This document shows positions 1 to 11,200 of a DNA stretch of 64,000 bases, one piece after another. The DNA is from Ustilago trichophora. Its lineage: Eukaryota; Basidiomycota; Ustilaginomycetes; Ustilaginales; Ustilaginaceae. A program made the position numbers and the translations under genes. Numbering within the stretch: position 1 is the stretch's first letter; every line of letters starts with the position of its first letter. The notes beneath the pieces are model-generated. The model worked only from the letters and a program-made list of their open reading frames with translations. It made no database searches and was not told where the DNA came from. The stretch covers positions 62,001-126,000 of the forward strand of contig OOIN01000034.1 of assembly GCA_900323505.1 (NCBI GenBank), written 5' to 3'.

Positions 1-1250
1 CGATCCGTACATGGAAACCTCGTAATTGGGTTGCGAGTCGAGCTTGTACTTTTTGGTGGGACTGTCAGGGTTGAGATTGTGCAACGACGTCCACTGCTTG
101 ACGGCCTCGCGGTGGTCGTTGAAACTGATGACCTGATCCTGCTTGCCGTGTACCAACATCATCATTGGAAGAGAACCTGTGTATCCCTGGACAAGAGCAA
201 AGTAGCATTGGCTCATCTTGACGTCAGTAGCGACTCCAAATGCCCGACAACATTGCAAGGGACACTTACTGGATACATTTGGCGAGCTTGGTCCTTCCAG
301 TAAGCTGGTGATTCGTCTAGATGTCCCGCAGAGCAAGTACTGTTCCAGCTTGCGCCTTGAGCCACGTTGGTGTGGAAGCAGCCAGCAGGTACACCAGAAT
401 AAGCAGCACCGGCGAGGAAGACGTCGGGATAGGTCGCGCCAAGCGCCTGCGTAAGCATGGCACCAGAAGAATGACCCACAACATAGACTCGATGATCGCT
501 ACAGCCATACTTGGTCTTCGCGTACTTGACCATTTCTGCAATCGTCTGAGTGTCACCTCCACCGTCGTGCTTCAGACTACTTTTCGAGGATACATCCCAG
601 CAGCCGCCTGTGCCTCCCGGAGAGCTTGCAAAGATCATCATGAAGCCCTTTTGGTCGGAGGCCTTGGGCCAATCGGGATATTCTTTAAAGTAACCCGGTC
701 CAGTTCCGCCACAGTGGTGAAGAGCGACAACGACAGGGTTACCTTTCTTGAAGGTCTTGGGAACGTAGGTGTACATGGTCGCTTTAGTGGGGTGGCCAGG
801 AAATCCCGTTTCCTGCTGGAGTTGGCACTCGCCACCCCCGGAGCCACCTCCAAAGCCACCGCTGCCACCGAGAGTCCCTACAGGAGGGCTTCCAGGACCG
901 GGCCCGGGCATTCCAGCACCTGCACCACCTGGAAATCCACTTGGCTGTGTACCTTGCGGTCCACCGGGCTGTCCCCCAGGCCATCCGAATTGAGGAGCTT
1001 TGGGAGCACCACCAGGAGAACCGCCTGGAGCGCCTCCTGGACCATTGCCGCCAGATTGACCTCCTTGGCCTCCAGGCATCAGGGGACCGGGCAATGGACT
1101 CCAGTGATTACTAGCTAGAGTATCAATGCCGTTGGGCGGCCCTTGACCATTTTTGTGTCCGTCAACCCAGGGAGGGGGACCTCCTTGAGCCAACGTGATC
1201 TCTACCGATAGCAGAGTCACGATGAATAGCTGACAGATAAAAGAGCGCAT
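1..1250 (-). CDS. Secreted CE1-family esterase (acetyl xylan / feruloyl esterase type), partial at left edge
   Basis: The protein starts at the ATG at 1250 with a clear signal peptide (MRSFICQLFIVTLLSVEITLAQ), so it is predicted to be secreted. Residues about 25-165 are a Gly/Pro/Gln-rich low-complexity linker. The catalytic domain begins near the Cys of CQLQQETG and has the polyhydroxybutyrate-depolymerase/CE1 pattern: ALHHCGGTG (oxyanion region), then GHSSGAM, where Ser261 is the likely nucleophile of GxSxG. An intron is visible at 187-269 (GTAAGT donor, CCAG acceptor) and joins phase 0 as ...QMYP|GYTGSLPMMM. The second exon runs off the window at base 1 after LVHGKQDQV, which holds the expected acid-residue region; the His and C-terminus lie outside. 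The family removes acetyl or feruloyl groups from hemicellulose, which fits a plant-associated fungus. Exact substrate is not deducible. A 24-codon upstream in-frame extension to 1322 is disfavoured because it hides the signal peptide. Confidence 0.85.
187..269 (-). other. Intron in the CE1 esterase gene
   Basis: On the minus strand the donor is CCA|GTAAGTGTCC and the acceptor is TTGTCCAG|GGATAC, 83 nt, phase 0. Without splicing the frame reads out of the conserved fold and stops at 213; with splicing the CE1 fold continues to the window edge. Confidence 0.8.
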
Positions 1251-2033
1251 CTTCAATGTGTCGCCAGGACCGTTGAAGGACGAGAAAAAGAAAGTGAGGA
1301 GTGATGGCAAGATTCTGCCCAAACGTCCTTTATTGGGCAGTCTTTATACCCTTGACGCATGGCTGGCAGCAGCAACAGGGCCTGCCACAGTTCGATCTAC
1401 TCAGAGTTGACACAGTGGGTCTGAAGAATGTAGGCCCGCACGGGCATTATGAAGTGTTGCGTTAAAAAGTGTCGAAATCGAGTCTCGTCGTCTCAAAGCA
1501 CCCCTTTTCTGATAACAACAATCAGGACAGAATCAGGGGACCATCGTCACGCGACAACGCAATCGCGGTTGTGTTGGTCGAGCAAGGACAATAAAGGTGA
1601 CAACGCCGCCGCCGACCAAGTCACGAAGAGATGATGGCGTTGCAATTCGACGACTCACGTTGCACCAATCAAATGCCCCACCTGAGCTTGATACAACGGT
1701 GCATGTTGGACTCGGTCAGAGATCACTGTGGCTCATGAGATGGCGGTTGGTGGGTGACTTTCTCGACGCCACACGCTGGCATGTTGACCTCCTCAGCATC
1801 ATTCTTCAGTCAGCATCGGCATCCCATCTTCAATCTCCTGGTACCTTCGGGCTAGGCAGACACTCATCGCTGCTGCTCAGCATGTGACAAATCTTTGCGT
1901 CCATTATTCCGTTTCAAATATACAAGTGTCAAGGTTCAAAACGAGTGTGGGAGCGCACTTCCACTTTAAAAGAAACGTGCGCTGTTTGTGGAGACCAAGG
2001 CTCCTCATGATCAATGAGCGAAATGTACCGCGC
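1251..2033. other. Spacer: esterase promoter and 3' flank of the glycosyltransferase-like gene
   Basis: Lies between two minus-strand genes. I see no convincing coding exon, RNA gene or repeat here. The part next to 1250 must hold the promoter and leader of the esterase. Confidence 0.5.
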
Positions 2034-3518
2034 TCAGTTAATTGGGCGCATCGCCGGGGTGTGAACATTCGACATGGAGACAGGGATGTAATTCCTCTCC
2101 GCGTTCTGCGCTGCAAAGTACTGTCCCTTAAACGACTTGTACTGCCTAACCAGGCTTCTTCGAAAGATAAAGGCTACGATCAATCCTAGGAAAACGACAA
2201 ATCCAGCACCGGATGAGTGCGGATGTTCCACCGGGATTGACTTGGCCGCATCCAAGTACTGACCCACAATTGCCTTTGTCGACTTGCTTGAAGCGACGGC
2301 TGCTGGGTTGATCAGCTCTTCGAGGAGGGCACGGTTCTTGCGAATGAGTCGGTGTCGATATTCTCGGATGTACTTGAGTCTGTGGTTCCTCGTGGCTTTG
2401 TCAAGCGAGAGGTAACGAATGGCTGCTTGGACGTCCGACTCGCCTGGGTTGGTGTTAAAGACGATTTGGTCATTGAGGAATGTGTAGGCGTCGAGCATAG
2501 TTTGATTGCCGATGATGACGGTTCCCCCAATGATGGCTGCGTTGATGGTGGAAGATGCTTTCTCGATGTAATATGCAGGTCGACCGAATGCGGGGAGGAG
2601 AACAGCCGACTTTCCGAGCGTCTTGTAGAATTCGGGGTACTCCAAGTTCATATGTATGTCCACATTCTTGGTAAGGTCCTCAGGGATCTCGAGCTTCTTT
2701 CCGGACCCGATAAGCACCAGCTTTGGCTTCTCGCTCTCAGCGGTTCCCGACGGCAGCGCAGCCAACCCCTCCCTCAAATGCTGGAACACCTGGTTGTAAT
2801 CCCTTCTTCCCGATTCAAAGTTGCCCTGAATCACAAACGCCTTTTCCTTATCCTCCGCTCTCTCTGTCTCGATTCCCTGCGGCAAATCCATGACCGGTAC
2901 ATACACCTCATAGTTGACCGGCTTTGACCCTCTACTTACGAACTGCTTCTGCAGATTCTTACCCACATGTTCACTCAGCACCAGAAATGTGATCCTGTCG
3001 GCATCGATATAAAGCTTCGTTACATCCTGGTACTGCTTGACCGTTCCAGCAAAGTTGTGAGTATCGTGATTGACACAGAGCAGTTTGACATTTGTCTCGT
3101 GGAACAGACGTTGATACTCGGCAGGTCTATAGTAGACATCGGCATCGCAAGAGACGTCCAGAATGTAGTCAACTTTGTTCTCAAGAACGGCTTCGGGTGT
3201 GATGGGAAATTCGCCCAAATCAGAAGTACCCCAACCTTGGAGATGAGGAGGATTGACAAAAGAGATTCGATCGGTGATGTTGGGCATGTTCCAGCGGACC
3301 CAATGGCGCGAGAACGTGGTCTTGATGTAAGGCGAGGAAGCAAGATCAGTGAGCAAGGGTGCCCACACTTCGTCATGGTACCCTTCCGACTCGCGAAGGA
3401 CGACGTGCTTGATGGATGGCTGAGCAGAGGTGGTCACGGGCGTGGCAACGACGCTGCCAAGCAGAAAGGTGCCGCAGATGAGCGACGAGAGGAGGCGAGT
3501 GGTCATGCTGATCGCCAT
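2034..3518 (-). CDS. Membrane-anchored glycosyltransferase-like protein (GT-B / family 1 type, putative)
   Basis: 494 residues from the ATG at 3518; the frame opens two codons earlier only with TTG. An N-terminal signal sequence (MAISMTTRLLSSLICGTFLLG) and a single hydrophobic segment at about residues 438-452, followed by a basic stretch (RRSLVRQYK), suggest a type I protein with a short cytosolic tail in the secretory pathway. The middle resembles the donor half of GT-B glycosyltransferases: FVIQGNFESGRRDYNQVF, then PKLVLIGSG, then EKASSTINAAIIGGTVIIG, where a Glu precedes the nucleotide-sugar loop. There is no DXD motif that I would trust. The fold assignment is inference; the membrane topology is read directly from the sequence. 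Donor and acceptor sugars are unknown. Confidence 0.6.
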   Translation of the reverse strand: MAISMTTRLLSSLICGTFLLGSVVATPVTTSAQPSIKHVVLRESEGYHDEVWAPLLTDLASSPYIKTTFSRHWVRWNMPNITDRISFVNPPHLQGWGTSDLGEFPITPEAVLENKVDYILDVSCDADVYYRPAEYQRLFHETNVKLLCVNHDTHNFAGTVKQYQDVTKLYIDADRITFLVLSEHVGKNLQKQFVSRGSKPVNYEVYVPVMDLPQGIETERAEDKEKAFVIQGNFESGRRDYNQVFQHLREGLAALPSGTAESEKPKLVLIGSGKKLEIPEDLTKNVDIHMNLEYPEFYKTLGKSAVLLPAFGRPAYYIEKASSTINAAIIGGTVIIGNQTMLDAYTFLNDQIVFNTNPGESDVQAAIRYLSLDKATRNHRLKYIREYRHRLIRKNRALLEELINPAAVASSKSTKAIVGQYLDAAKSIPVEHPHSSGAGFVVFLGLIVAFIFRRSLVRQYKSFKGQYFAAQNAERNYIPVSMSNVHTPAMRPIN

Positions 3519-3835
3519 GGTCAAAGTAGTAGCTGATGCTTTCTGATGAAAAGTGTGTGAATGGCTCTATCTGAGATCGCGCTCCTAGACGATGGAGATG
3601 GTGTTGGCTAGGCTGGATGAGATGGAGCGAGAGAAAGGAAACAAAGCCAGGCCGTTTCAAATGACGATGGTGAAGACCACGATGAAGGTGTCAAAGATGG
3701 AACCAAAAACTGAACAAGCCCGTCTCAAGGACCCCAGACACTTTATAGCTGATCCTACACTCATCCGTTCCAGATACACCTTTTGCTGCCATCTTGGTGA
3801 ACCGCATCAGGTATGCGGCAATTGAGCAGCTGGTT

Positions 3836-4066
3836 CGAGGCAGTTGATCAGCAGCTCGTGCGAACTTCAGCTGCCCGTGCTTGCTAGTTCAGCAATTCTG
3901 CTTTCATTGTTGAGCCTTTCAAGACTTGTTCACGCAAGCTGGCGGTCTGCTAGAGAAATTTCTCCCTCACAATAGGCAGGCCAGCTGAACTTGAAATTGT
4001 CGAACCTGCTAGCACGGGCAGGTTTGGTGCGCACAAGGTGTTGATCAACAACTCCGAGCGATTTTG
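3836..4066. repeat. Imperfect inverted repeat, ~60-nt arms
   Basis: The left arm (about 3839-3905) contains GTTGATCA, GTGCG and CTGCCCGTGCT in that order. The reverse complement of about 3990-4063 contains the same blocks with the same spacing, including the 11-base identity CTGCCCGTGCT. About 85 nt separate the arms. It could be a decayed foldback element or a structured regulatory region. Confidence 0.55.
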
Positions 4067-4336
4067 AAATCTGTCAAACATGAATGCGAAAAGGTGCAAC
4101 AGCACTCGATATCATCAAAACCAACTCACTGATCAGAGCAGCTGTAAGAACGTTCCCGTGTCTTGTATTGTCTTGTCTTTTGTCCAGGGATGGGTATTGT
4201 ACTTTTCCTCTGTAGGTTTGAGATGCATACTGTCGGGTAGAACAAGGCTTTGCATTTATGCTATGCGGATATACGGAAACGTTCCTACCCAGTGGTAAGA
4301 TCTGTAAGCCACTCATCAGCGGCATTCGAATCAGGC

Positions 4337-4376
4337 TACTGTACTGTACTGTACTGTACTGTACAGTACTGTACAG
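4337..4376. repeat. GTACT microsatellite, self-complementary
   Basis: Period-5 repeat of GTACT ending in a GTACA variant, so the tract can pair with itself. Shorter copies of the same word recur in other spacers of the window. Confidence 0.85.
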
Positions 4377-4595
4377 TTGTTTGAAGTGGAAGATCTGCAA
4401 GTACGTGCATATAGATAGATGCATTTGCTCACCGAGGCACGGGCAAAATCAGCAGCAGCATTTCCTGATTGAGGAGTGCGGATTTTGACAGCACAAGCCA
4501 CAAACGTTTCGCGTTTTTGAGGCTTGAGGCCTGAGCTTCTATGCCGGGAGTCAAAATTCTTGATGCCGAAGGCAGGAAAATCAAAATCAAAATCC

Positions 4596-4623
4596 AAAAA
4601 AAAAAAAAAAAAAAAAAAAAAAA
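4596..4623. repeat. Poly(A) tract, 28 bases
   Basis: Uninterrupted run of A on the plus strand, in a non-coding spacer. Confidence 0.9.
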
Positions 4624-5254
4624 CGAGTTCAAAGGGCTCGCGTGGGAAATTGTCTGAGACTTGATTGAGGAATCAAAAGCTACACACTGCTATATATGTT
4701 CGAGCGTTCGGAGATGTGATCGTCAGCCTTATCGCATCAACAGCACTGCTCTGAGGTTTCAAGAAATGCAGAGAGGGAGACGGAGTCTGACCAAGAAATT
4801 GCTTTCTTACTTGCGCGCGAGAACTCCCTATCACCTCGCAGCCAGCTCCAAGCCTCTTGCCCTTTCTAGACATGTACAGTACAGCATCGCACACCGAGCA
4901 AAAACCTATCTTACACTAGGTCGTACATCCCTTCGGATGTGATTGGACTCACTAATTCGAACAAGTTCAACGACGATCAAGTTTAGCGACGATCAAGTCG
5001 AAGGGTAAAGTCGAGATCACGAGCAAAACCGAAAGTACGGCGCAAGAAGCTCAGCCCACGCTCTTCTCTCATCAACACGTCTTCCTGCTGCTGAAAATTT
5101 TGAAAAAAAGCACGTTTTTCCCACCTTCTCCGAGCGATGCCGCGTTCAAATTCATCGGGCCGCTCAGCGTTCATCGTGCGATTATCATCGGTGATGCAAA
5201 AAATACGTATTTCAATTGATGGAGCGTGACATTGTGAATGGAACTGTCGTATCT

Positions 5255-8200
5255 TTAGGACGACGATGAAGTCGGGAAAGTAGTGACAAGGCGCTGCAGT
5301 GCAATGTGCACCAGTTCGAACTGTTGCTTGTGATGCGAGTCGGTGGAGCCTAGCTGCTCGAGAAGCTTCTCGAGGGGTTGGACGAAGGAGCTCCAATACT
5401 CGAGTTTGCTGCTGAGGCAGGTGAGGTTGGAGTTGGCGGAATGTTGCTGTGTCTCAAGCCAGAAGAGAAGAGAGAGCAGTTCGGTGAGTTTGCCGCTTTC
5501 CTCTGCCAGAGTTTCGGTCAATCGAGAGGCTTCTTCGGGTGCTTCGCCTGTGCCGGTTGGCTGAAGACCGGACGGTAAGGCGACGATCTTGTTGAGCAAA
5601 GCTACGATGCTTTCCAATGGCACAGCGTCAACATCTCCCGTTTTGATAGGGGCAAGCCAAGCCGACAAAACACTGCGAAGGATCGACACACCTCCAGCGC
5701 GGAGCTGGCTGAAAGGCGAGCTCGTAATGATCTGATCCAGCACTTGCAGAGCTGCAATTCTCTCGGTCCTGTGCACCAACAGGTCTGACAGCAGCTTGAA
5801 GCGGATCAAGCGTGCGGATGGGCTAGGTGAGATGACGCTCTGCGTAGCTAGTGTCTGAGCAAGGCTGACCGCCAGCTCGACAGGCAGAATCCTTTGTCCG
5901 GCAGAAGCGTCCTCCTGGAGACCGCAGAAACACCACTGCATCCACAGCAGACTGGTATCTGCTAGTGCGTCCTCCTTGCCCTCTTCGAGCTCAGGCGACG
6001 CTGCCGCTTTGGTTTGCTCGCTAACCGCCAGCAGAGCTACTGGCAGCGCCGCTTCCAACTGTGTCTGCGCTCGCACGCCCTTCCACTCTAATGGCCGATC
6101 TCTCGCATATCCAGAATGAAGCAGATGGACGTGCAGCACGAACCCAGCAACGCCAAGGGCAGTCAGCGTCCCCCGCGTGTCATCGTCTTTAGGGTCCCTC
6201 GACATGCCCAACAGAGCATTCGACCAGATCGTTCCCAAATCGACTTCAAGAGAAGCGAGCGTCTTGGAGATCTCGGCAAAGAGCGATTCGTTGCGCTTGA
6301 CCGTGCTAACTCCTCCTTCCTTGGATGCCATCGCATACCGTGGGTTCTGTGCGAAAAAGAAGTCCTCGGACAACGGCGTCGTTGCACCAGCAAGGTACGG
6401 TAAGCAGACGGTAACACCTTCCAGGAAGCGACCCAGCGCCTCACGGGACGTTCTTCTGATCGGCTCTCTTTCCGATGTCCCCATGCAATGTGCCTCCCAA
6501 TCGACCACAATCAGCGCCGTCGAGCAGCACGTCTTGACAGCTTCTTCCGCCAATTTCTCGCACGCGCTCGCAGCATGCTCAGCTGCAGAGACAAGTCCAA
6601 GCATGAGACACTGCGGCAATCGACCGAACACCTGAGAAAATCCTTGCGGTTTCTTCGTACGGATGCGGGGGAGGCTCATGTTCAGTAGACGCATCAGGTA
6701 GACCGTCTCAGCTGCCGAGCTCCAGATTTGCTCGTCGCCGGATAGCTCGACACAGTGTGGCTCGGCATCCAACATCTCGCCGCATCGCATGTCGACCGCC
6801 ATGTACACCTCTCGTGAGGAAGCGTTATCTCCTAGCAGATCCAGCACCTGCTTCGCCACTGAGGCTGCCTTGACCGCCGATCCCGATGAGCGGTCTACCA
6901 GACCAGTGATAGGAGACAATGCTCTGAAAAGATCAAAGGACAGCGTGTCGAGTTCTTGTGCGAAACGCGCTGCATCGTCAGTCTGCAAACGAAGCAAATA
7001 TGACGCAACGTCTGAGACTCCACTGCTCAGCTCGGCTTGTTCGGGCAGAGGATCCTCCTTGAGCAAGCCACTCGTCATCGACGCGAGTGTCGCAACAGCC
7101 GCATGGAGATCGAAATCAACCGAGGTTGAAGGGACGACAGGAGCATCGACTTGATGAGTGGTATCTTCTGCGACAGGCGGCTTGTCACGCAAATCAACCA
7201 TGGTCCTGGACTGCGAGGCCGAGTGCTCCGTGTTGGAGGGAGACGATTCTTCCTGAACGACAGCAAACGCAAGGTTCGAAGACGCACGCAAGCGAGGAGG
7301 CGCGGGGAAAGGAATCCCCGAGGTCGGGGATGGCAGGCTGCCAGCAGGACCGAGAGATCGTCCTCGCGTGTACTGCTCCTGGTCGTCGCTGCTATGTGAG
7401 ATGGTGTTTCGAGGCTTCATACCGCCAGCAGGAATGTCGGCCCAAGTCGGTCGTGAGGCATGCCCGCTTTCACCAGCGCTAGACGCTAGCTTGGAGCGGT
7501 CCTCGCCTTCTGCCACGGGGACAGATAGCCCTGAGACATGACGATGCGAGTGCGGCCGACGTCGATTGGAGCTGGGGCGTCGCGGTTTGGACTCGCTGCT
7601 CAAGCCATGGTCGGACTCTTCACCGAGCGTCATCTCGCGCGCACGAAGGTCTGGGCTTGCCCACATGCCACTGTCCTCGTAGTCGGTCTCAATGTCCGGG
7701 TTATAGTCGGTTGTAGTGCCGCCGATGCTGAACGCTTTGCGCACCGCGTCTAGCGCACGGTTGTCCGTAACATGCACAAATACCTTGTTCGATCCACCGT
7801 TCCTACGCGAAGCGCTCGAGCCACGGACGCGGCTCGACTTGCGTGATCGAGCCCGGCTGGTTGCTCTGGAGTTGGGCGCAGACTGTGGAGATGGGCTGTT
7901 GTGTGCAGAAGCCTGCTTTTCGGCGATGCGCAGCAACTCTGGTGAAGTCTCGATGGTAAGGCCAAGATTGCTGCGTTCAGCATCATTCAGATCTCGTCCG
8001 TGGCGATCATGATCGCGGTACGGTGCGAGACTGCCTTCTCGCTTCTTGAGATTGCCATGAGATACTGCCGGACTTGATGTGCGGCTAGCACGTGGCGTAG
8101 TGTGATTTGAATCAATCATGGCTTTGCGGAGCGGATGGATGCCCGTAGCGAATTCGGCATGAGAGCTGTGCAGCTTGCTCAGGCGCGTAAGACTGTCAGT

Positions 8201-11200
8201 GCTGACATCACGGTGAAGACCGCCGCTGTCCCTGTCTGCACCCACGGCCGACGAGGCGCGCGAGCGAGCTCGATGCGAGCGGCCTGCAGTGCTGGATGAG
8301 CGGCTGTACGAAGGGCGTGTTGCGACAAAGTTGAGTTGACCTGATGGTCGGCGAGGGAAGCGAAGGACGAGGTAGAAGGTCAAGCACTTGACGTCGCCTG
8401 CCTTGCCCGAAGCACTGCCGGACCCCGATACTGGTGCATCGGCGGGTGTGCCAGGAGGCCTCGGCATGCCGGCTGCTTGAAGGTTCTCGGGCTTGGGCGG
8501 CGTTGACATGCTACGTCGATTGGCGGGTCGTCGACCAAAGCTGAGTGCGCTGAAGATGCTCTGCACCAGACTCTGGGGCGCGTCCTGATCGGAGTCTGCG
8601 GGTGGATCAACAACCTCGAGAACGCATTCAAAGACATGGATGTGTGAATAGGGATCGCGCTCGGAACGAGCTGCCTGGATTGGGAACGGCGTGCTGGGCG
8701 AAAGGGAGGGCGGGACTGAACCATCCGGATGAGCCGATGAAGGAGTGTCACTTGTGCGGGAAGTTACATTGGAGAGTGCATTATTGTAATCCTGGAATGC
8801 TGCCTCGAAAGGACCGGGAGTGGGTGGCAGGCTTGCACTGGAGCTGGTGTCGGGCCAACAGTGGTAAAGGATCCCGGCGCAGCGCAAACAGTACTTGACA
8901 TACGACAAGACCCTTTGCGCAGGCTGATAGGTCGGGTTGCTAAGCAGCAGTGTCGGTGCCGGTGAAAGGTGCGCATCCAGGACTTCGCCTCCTCCAAAGG
9001 TTGGTGATGCGGGCCTCGAGTTCATGGGCGTGGAGCGCTTGGAGCCAGCGGGCGTGGCACCGCTGGGAAGGAGTGGCGCGGTGAGTGCGGCTTCGGCCGC
9101 AGGACCCACAACCAATGGCAAGTTCATCTTGTGCTGGGGTTCGACGGGGATGAAAGTGGTGCTCTTAAATTCTTTGATGCCGCGGTGAATCTCGTCTGTC
9201 GCTGGCTCGAGCGCTTTGACCAGATCCTCAAAGTTGCGCATCCTACGTTCGCCATTGATCTCGAGCAGCTTACCGACACGATCGCGAAGCTCTGGATCTT
9301 TGATGGTGGCGACAGCGCGCTGAGCCCGGATGCTCATGGATCGGACACTTGTATGCGAAGCGCCAATCGGGTATCGAACACCGGTCAGGAGTCGCAGCAT
9401 GGTGATACCACATGTCCAGGCATCTACCTCGGGGCCCCAGTAGTGGACAGTTCCTAGCGGGTTGCGCAAGGCTGTGACAATTTCGGGACAGTGGAAAGCT
9501 GGACTGCCACAGCAGGTGGAAAGCTTGGCCTCGCTGCGGCTGAAATGAGTTGCCAGGCCGAAATCGAGAAGCTTGAGCTGGAGGGTGTCGGGATGAACCA
9601 GGATATTCTCGGGCTTGATGTCACGGTGGCAGATCTGCAATGGGTGGTGGATGGCATGCACTGCCGAGAGAAGCTGATCGAGGACACAGTTGGCGACGCC
9701 AGTTGGCAAGATGGGATAGTGCGGTGGAGACTGCTCGGAGCGCATGGGTAGAAGCGCTTCCAGGGTGACATAGCCGTCCAAGTACTCTTCGATGAGGTAA
9801 AAGTGTCCGGGGGTTCGAATCGTCTCATAGACGTTGACAAGGTTGGGATGCGGTGGTAGCTCTGCCAAGAGAGTCGGTTCACGAAGAAGACGGGTGGCGA
9901 TCAGGGGATGGTGCGGAAAGAGCGGGGTATGTTTGATCGCAAACAGCTGCGGATCTCCTGTAGGACCATAAGGCTTGGAGGCGAGAAAGACACTGGAGAA
10001 CTTGCCGCGACCGAGGATCTTGGGAAGAAGGGTATATTCCGAGATACCTCTGCTGAGCAGCTTGTCAGCAGAAGTGACGGTGACTGGATCATGTCGACGA
10101 GCCTGGACATCATCGAGGGAGGGCAAAACTCGCGCAGCTTCCCATGTACGAGTCAGCTTGCCCATCTTGCGCTTGTTGGAGGAGCGTCCACTATCAGTCT
10201 GGGATGAATTGGAGCTGCCGCTACCTGGAACACTAGCGCCGCTGATACCGGAACCTGAGGCAGAGCCTGGTGTAGTTGCACGGCTTTGACGACCAGGTCC
10301 ACTCGATTCTGCCGAATGGTCGTCATCGGCATCGTCATCGCTTAGATTGGGAAGCTTGAGCAAGTCAAGCACAGCACTACCTGCACCGCGCGTCTTTTCC
10401 CACGCCTCCTGCTCAGCGAGTTTGGCAGCTGCAGTAGCCTTGAGACGTTGGTTCTCCTTCTCGAGCTCTTCCGATGTAGCGTGATATGGAGCATCAGAGG
10501 TGTGCCGAGAGCGGGCCTGCGGATCAGCCGAAGTGTCTGTTTCGGCGGTGCGTGCGTGCGGAGGCGCAGCCGACTGGGTTCGTGAGAACCTATAGGTTTG
10601 GGCACGTCGATATGGAGGCTGAGTCGGTGCAGGCATTTCGTTTGCAGTAGGTGTGGAAGCTGCCGCAGGAGATGTCCGACCGTGAGAAGAAGGCTTGTTT
10701 ACGCCTTGTACTTGGAGTGCACCTGTCGTTGGCAGCGAGGGGTTGGAGGCGGAAGCAAATGACTTGAGCGTAGCAAGTGAGCTTGACCGCTTGTGTGCTC
10801 TGAGACTGTCTGTTATCTGGCGTCGCTCCGAAGAGGTCAGAGTGGAGATGGCGCTACCGGTAGCATTGACATTGGCCGTTGCAGATGGGGGCCAGGCGTT
10901 GTTCGAGTAAGGGCCCTGAGAGATGGTGCGCAGCGGCGGTGCTGGCGCAGGAGATGACGAGCGGCTCTGTCTCGCTGATGATGTCAAGGAGCTGGGGATG
11001 CTTCGATGCGAAGGATCAGCTGACGATGAAGGACCCGAGGGAAAGGCGATGGATGCGACGTCGTGATGCTTGGCAGGTACAGATGAAAGAGTGGATGCGG
11101 TTGCTGGTGTAGATGGAGATGGTGCTGTTGATGCTGCGTGGCTCGAATGCGATGGAGCAGTGGTTGCGGGTATAATGGAAGGATCGTGGACAGGATGGGA

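Larger units (their letters stand above)
3519..5254. other. 1.7-kb repeat-rich spacer, no supported gene
   Basis: Contains the promoter of the glycosyltransferase-like gene, an imperfect inverted repeat (about 3836-4066), a GTACT microsatellite (4337-4376), a 28-base A tract (4596-4623) and a short tandem duplication of GACGATCAAGT near 4972-4997. A 63-codon charged frame (ATG 5174 to 4983, minus) sits just after the kinase stop, but it includes a polypyrimidine-TTTTCAG acceptor-like stretch and has no recognisable domain, so I do not call it. Confidence 0.55.

Noticed and set aside
321..1118. 265-codon plus-strand frame opposite the CE1 esterase
   Set aside because: Antisense shadow of the GC-rich Gly/Pro linker region.
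4983..5396. 137-codon minus-strand frame overlapping the kinase 3' end, including a charged 63-residue segment from the ATG at 5174
   Set aside because: It overlaps the kinase coding end in another frame, contains an intron-acceptor-like TTTTCAG run and shows no domain; evidence is too weak.
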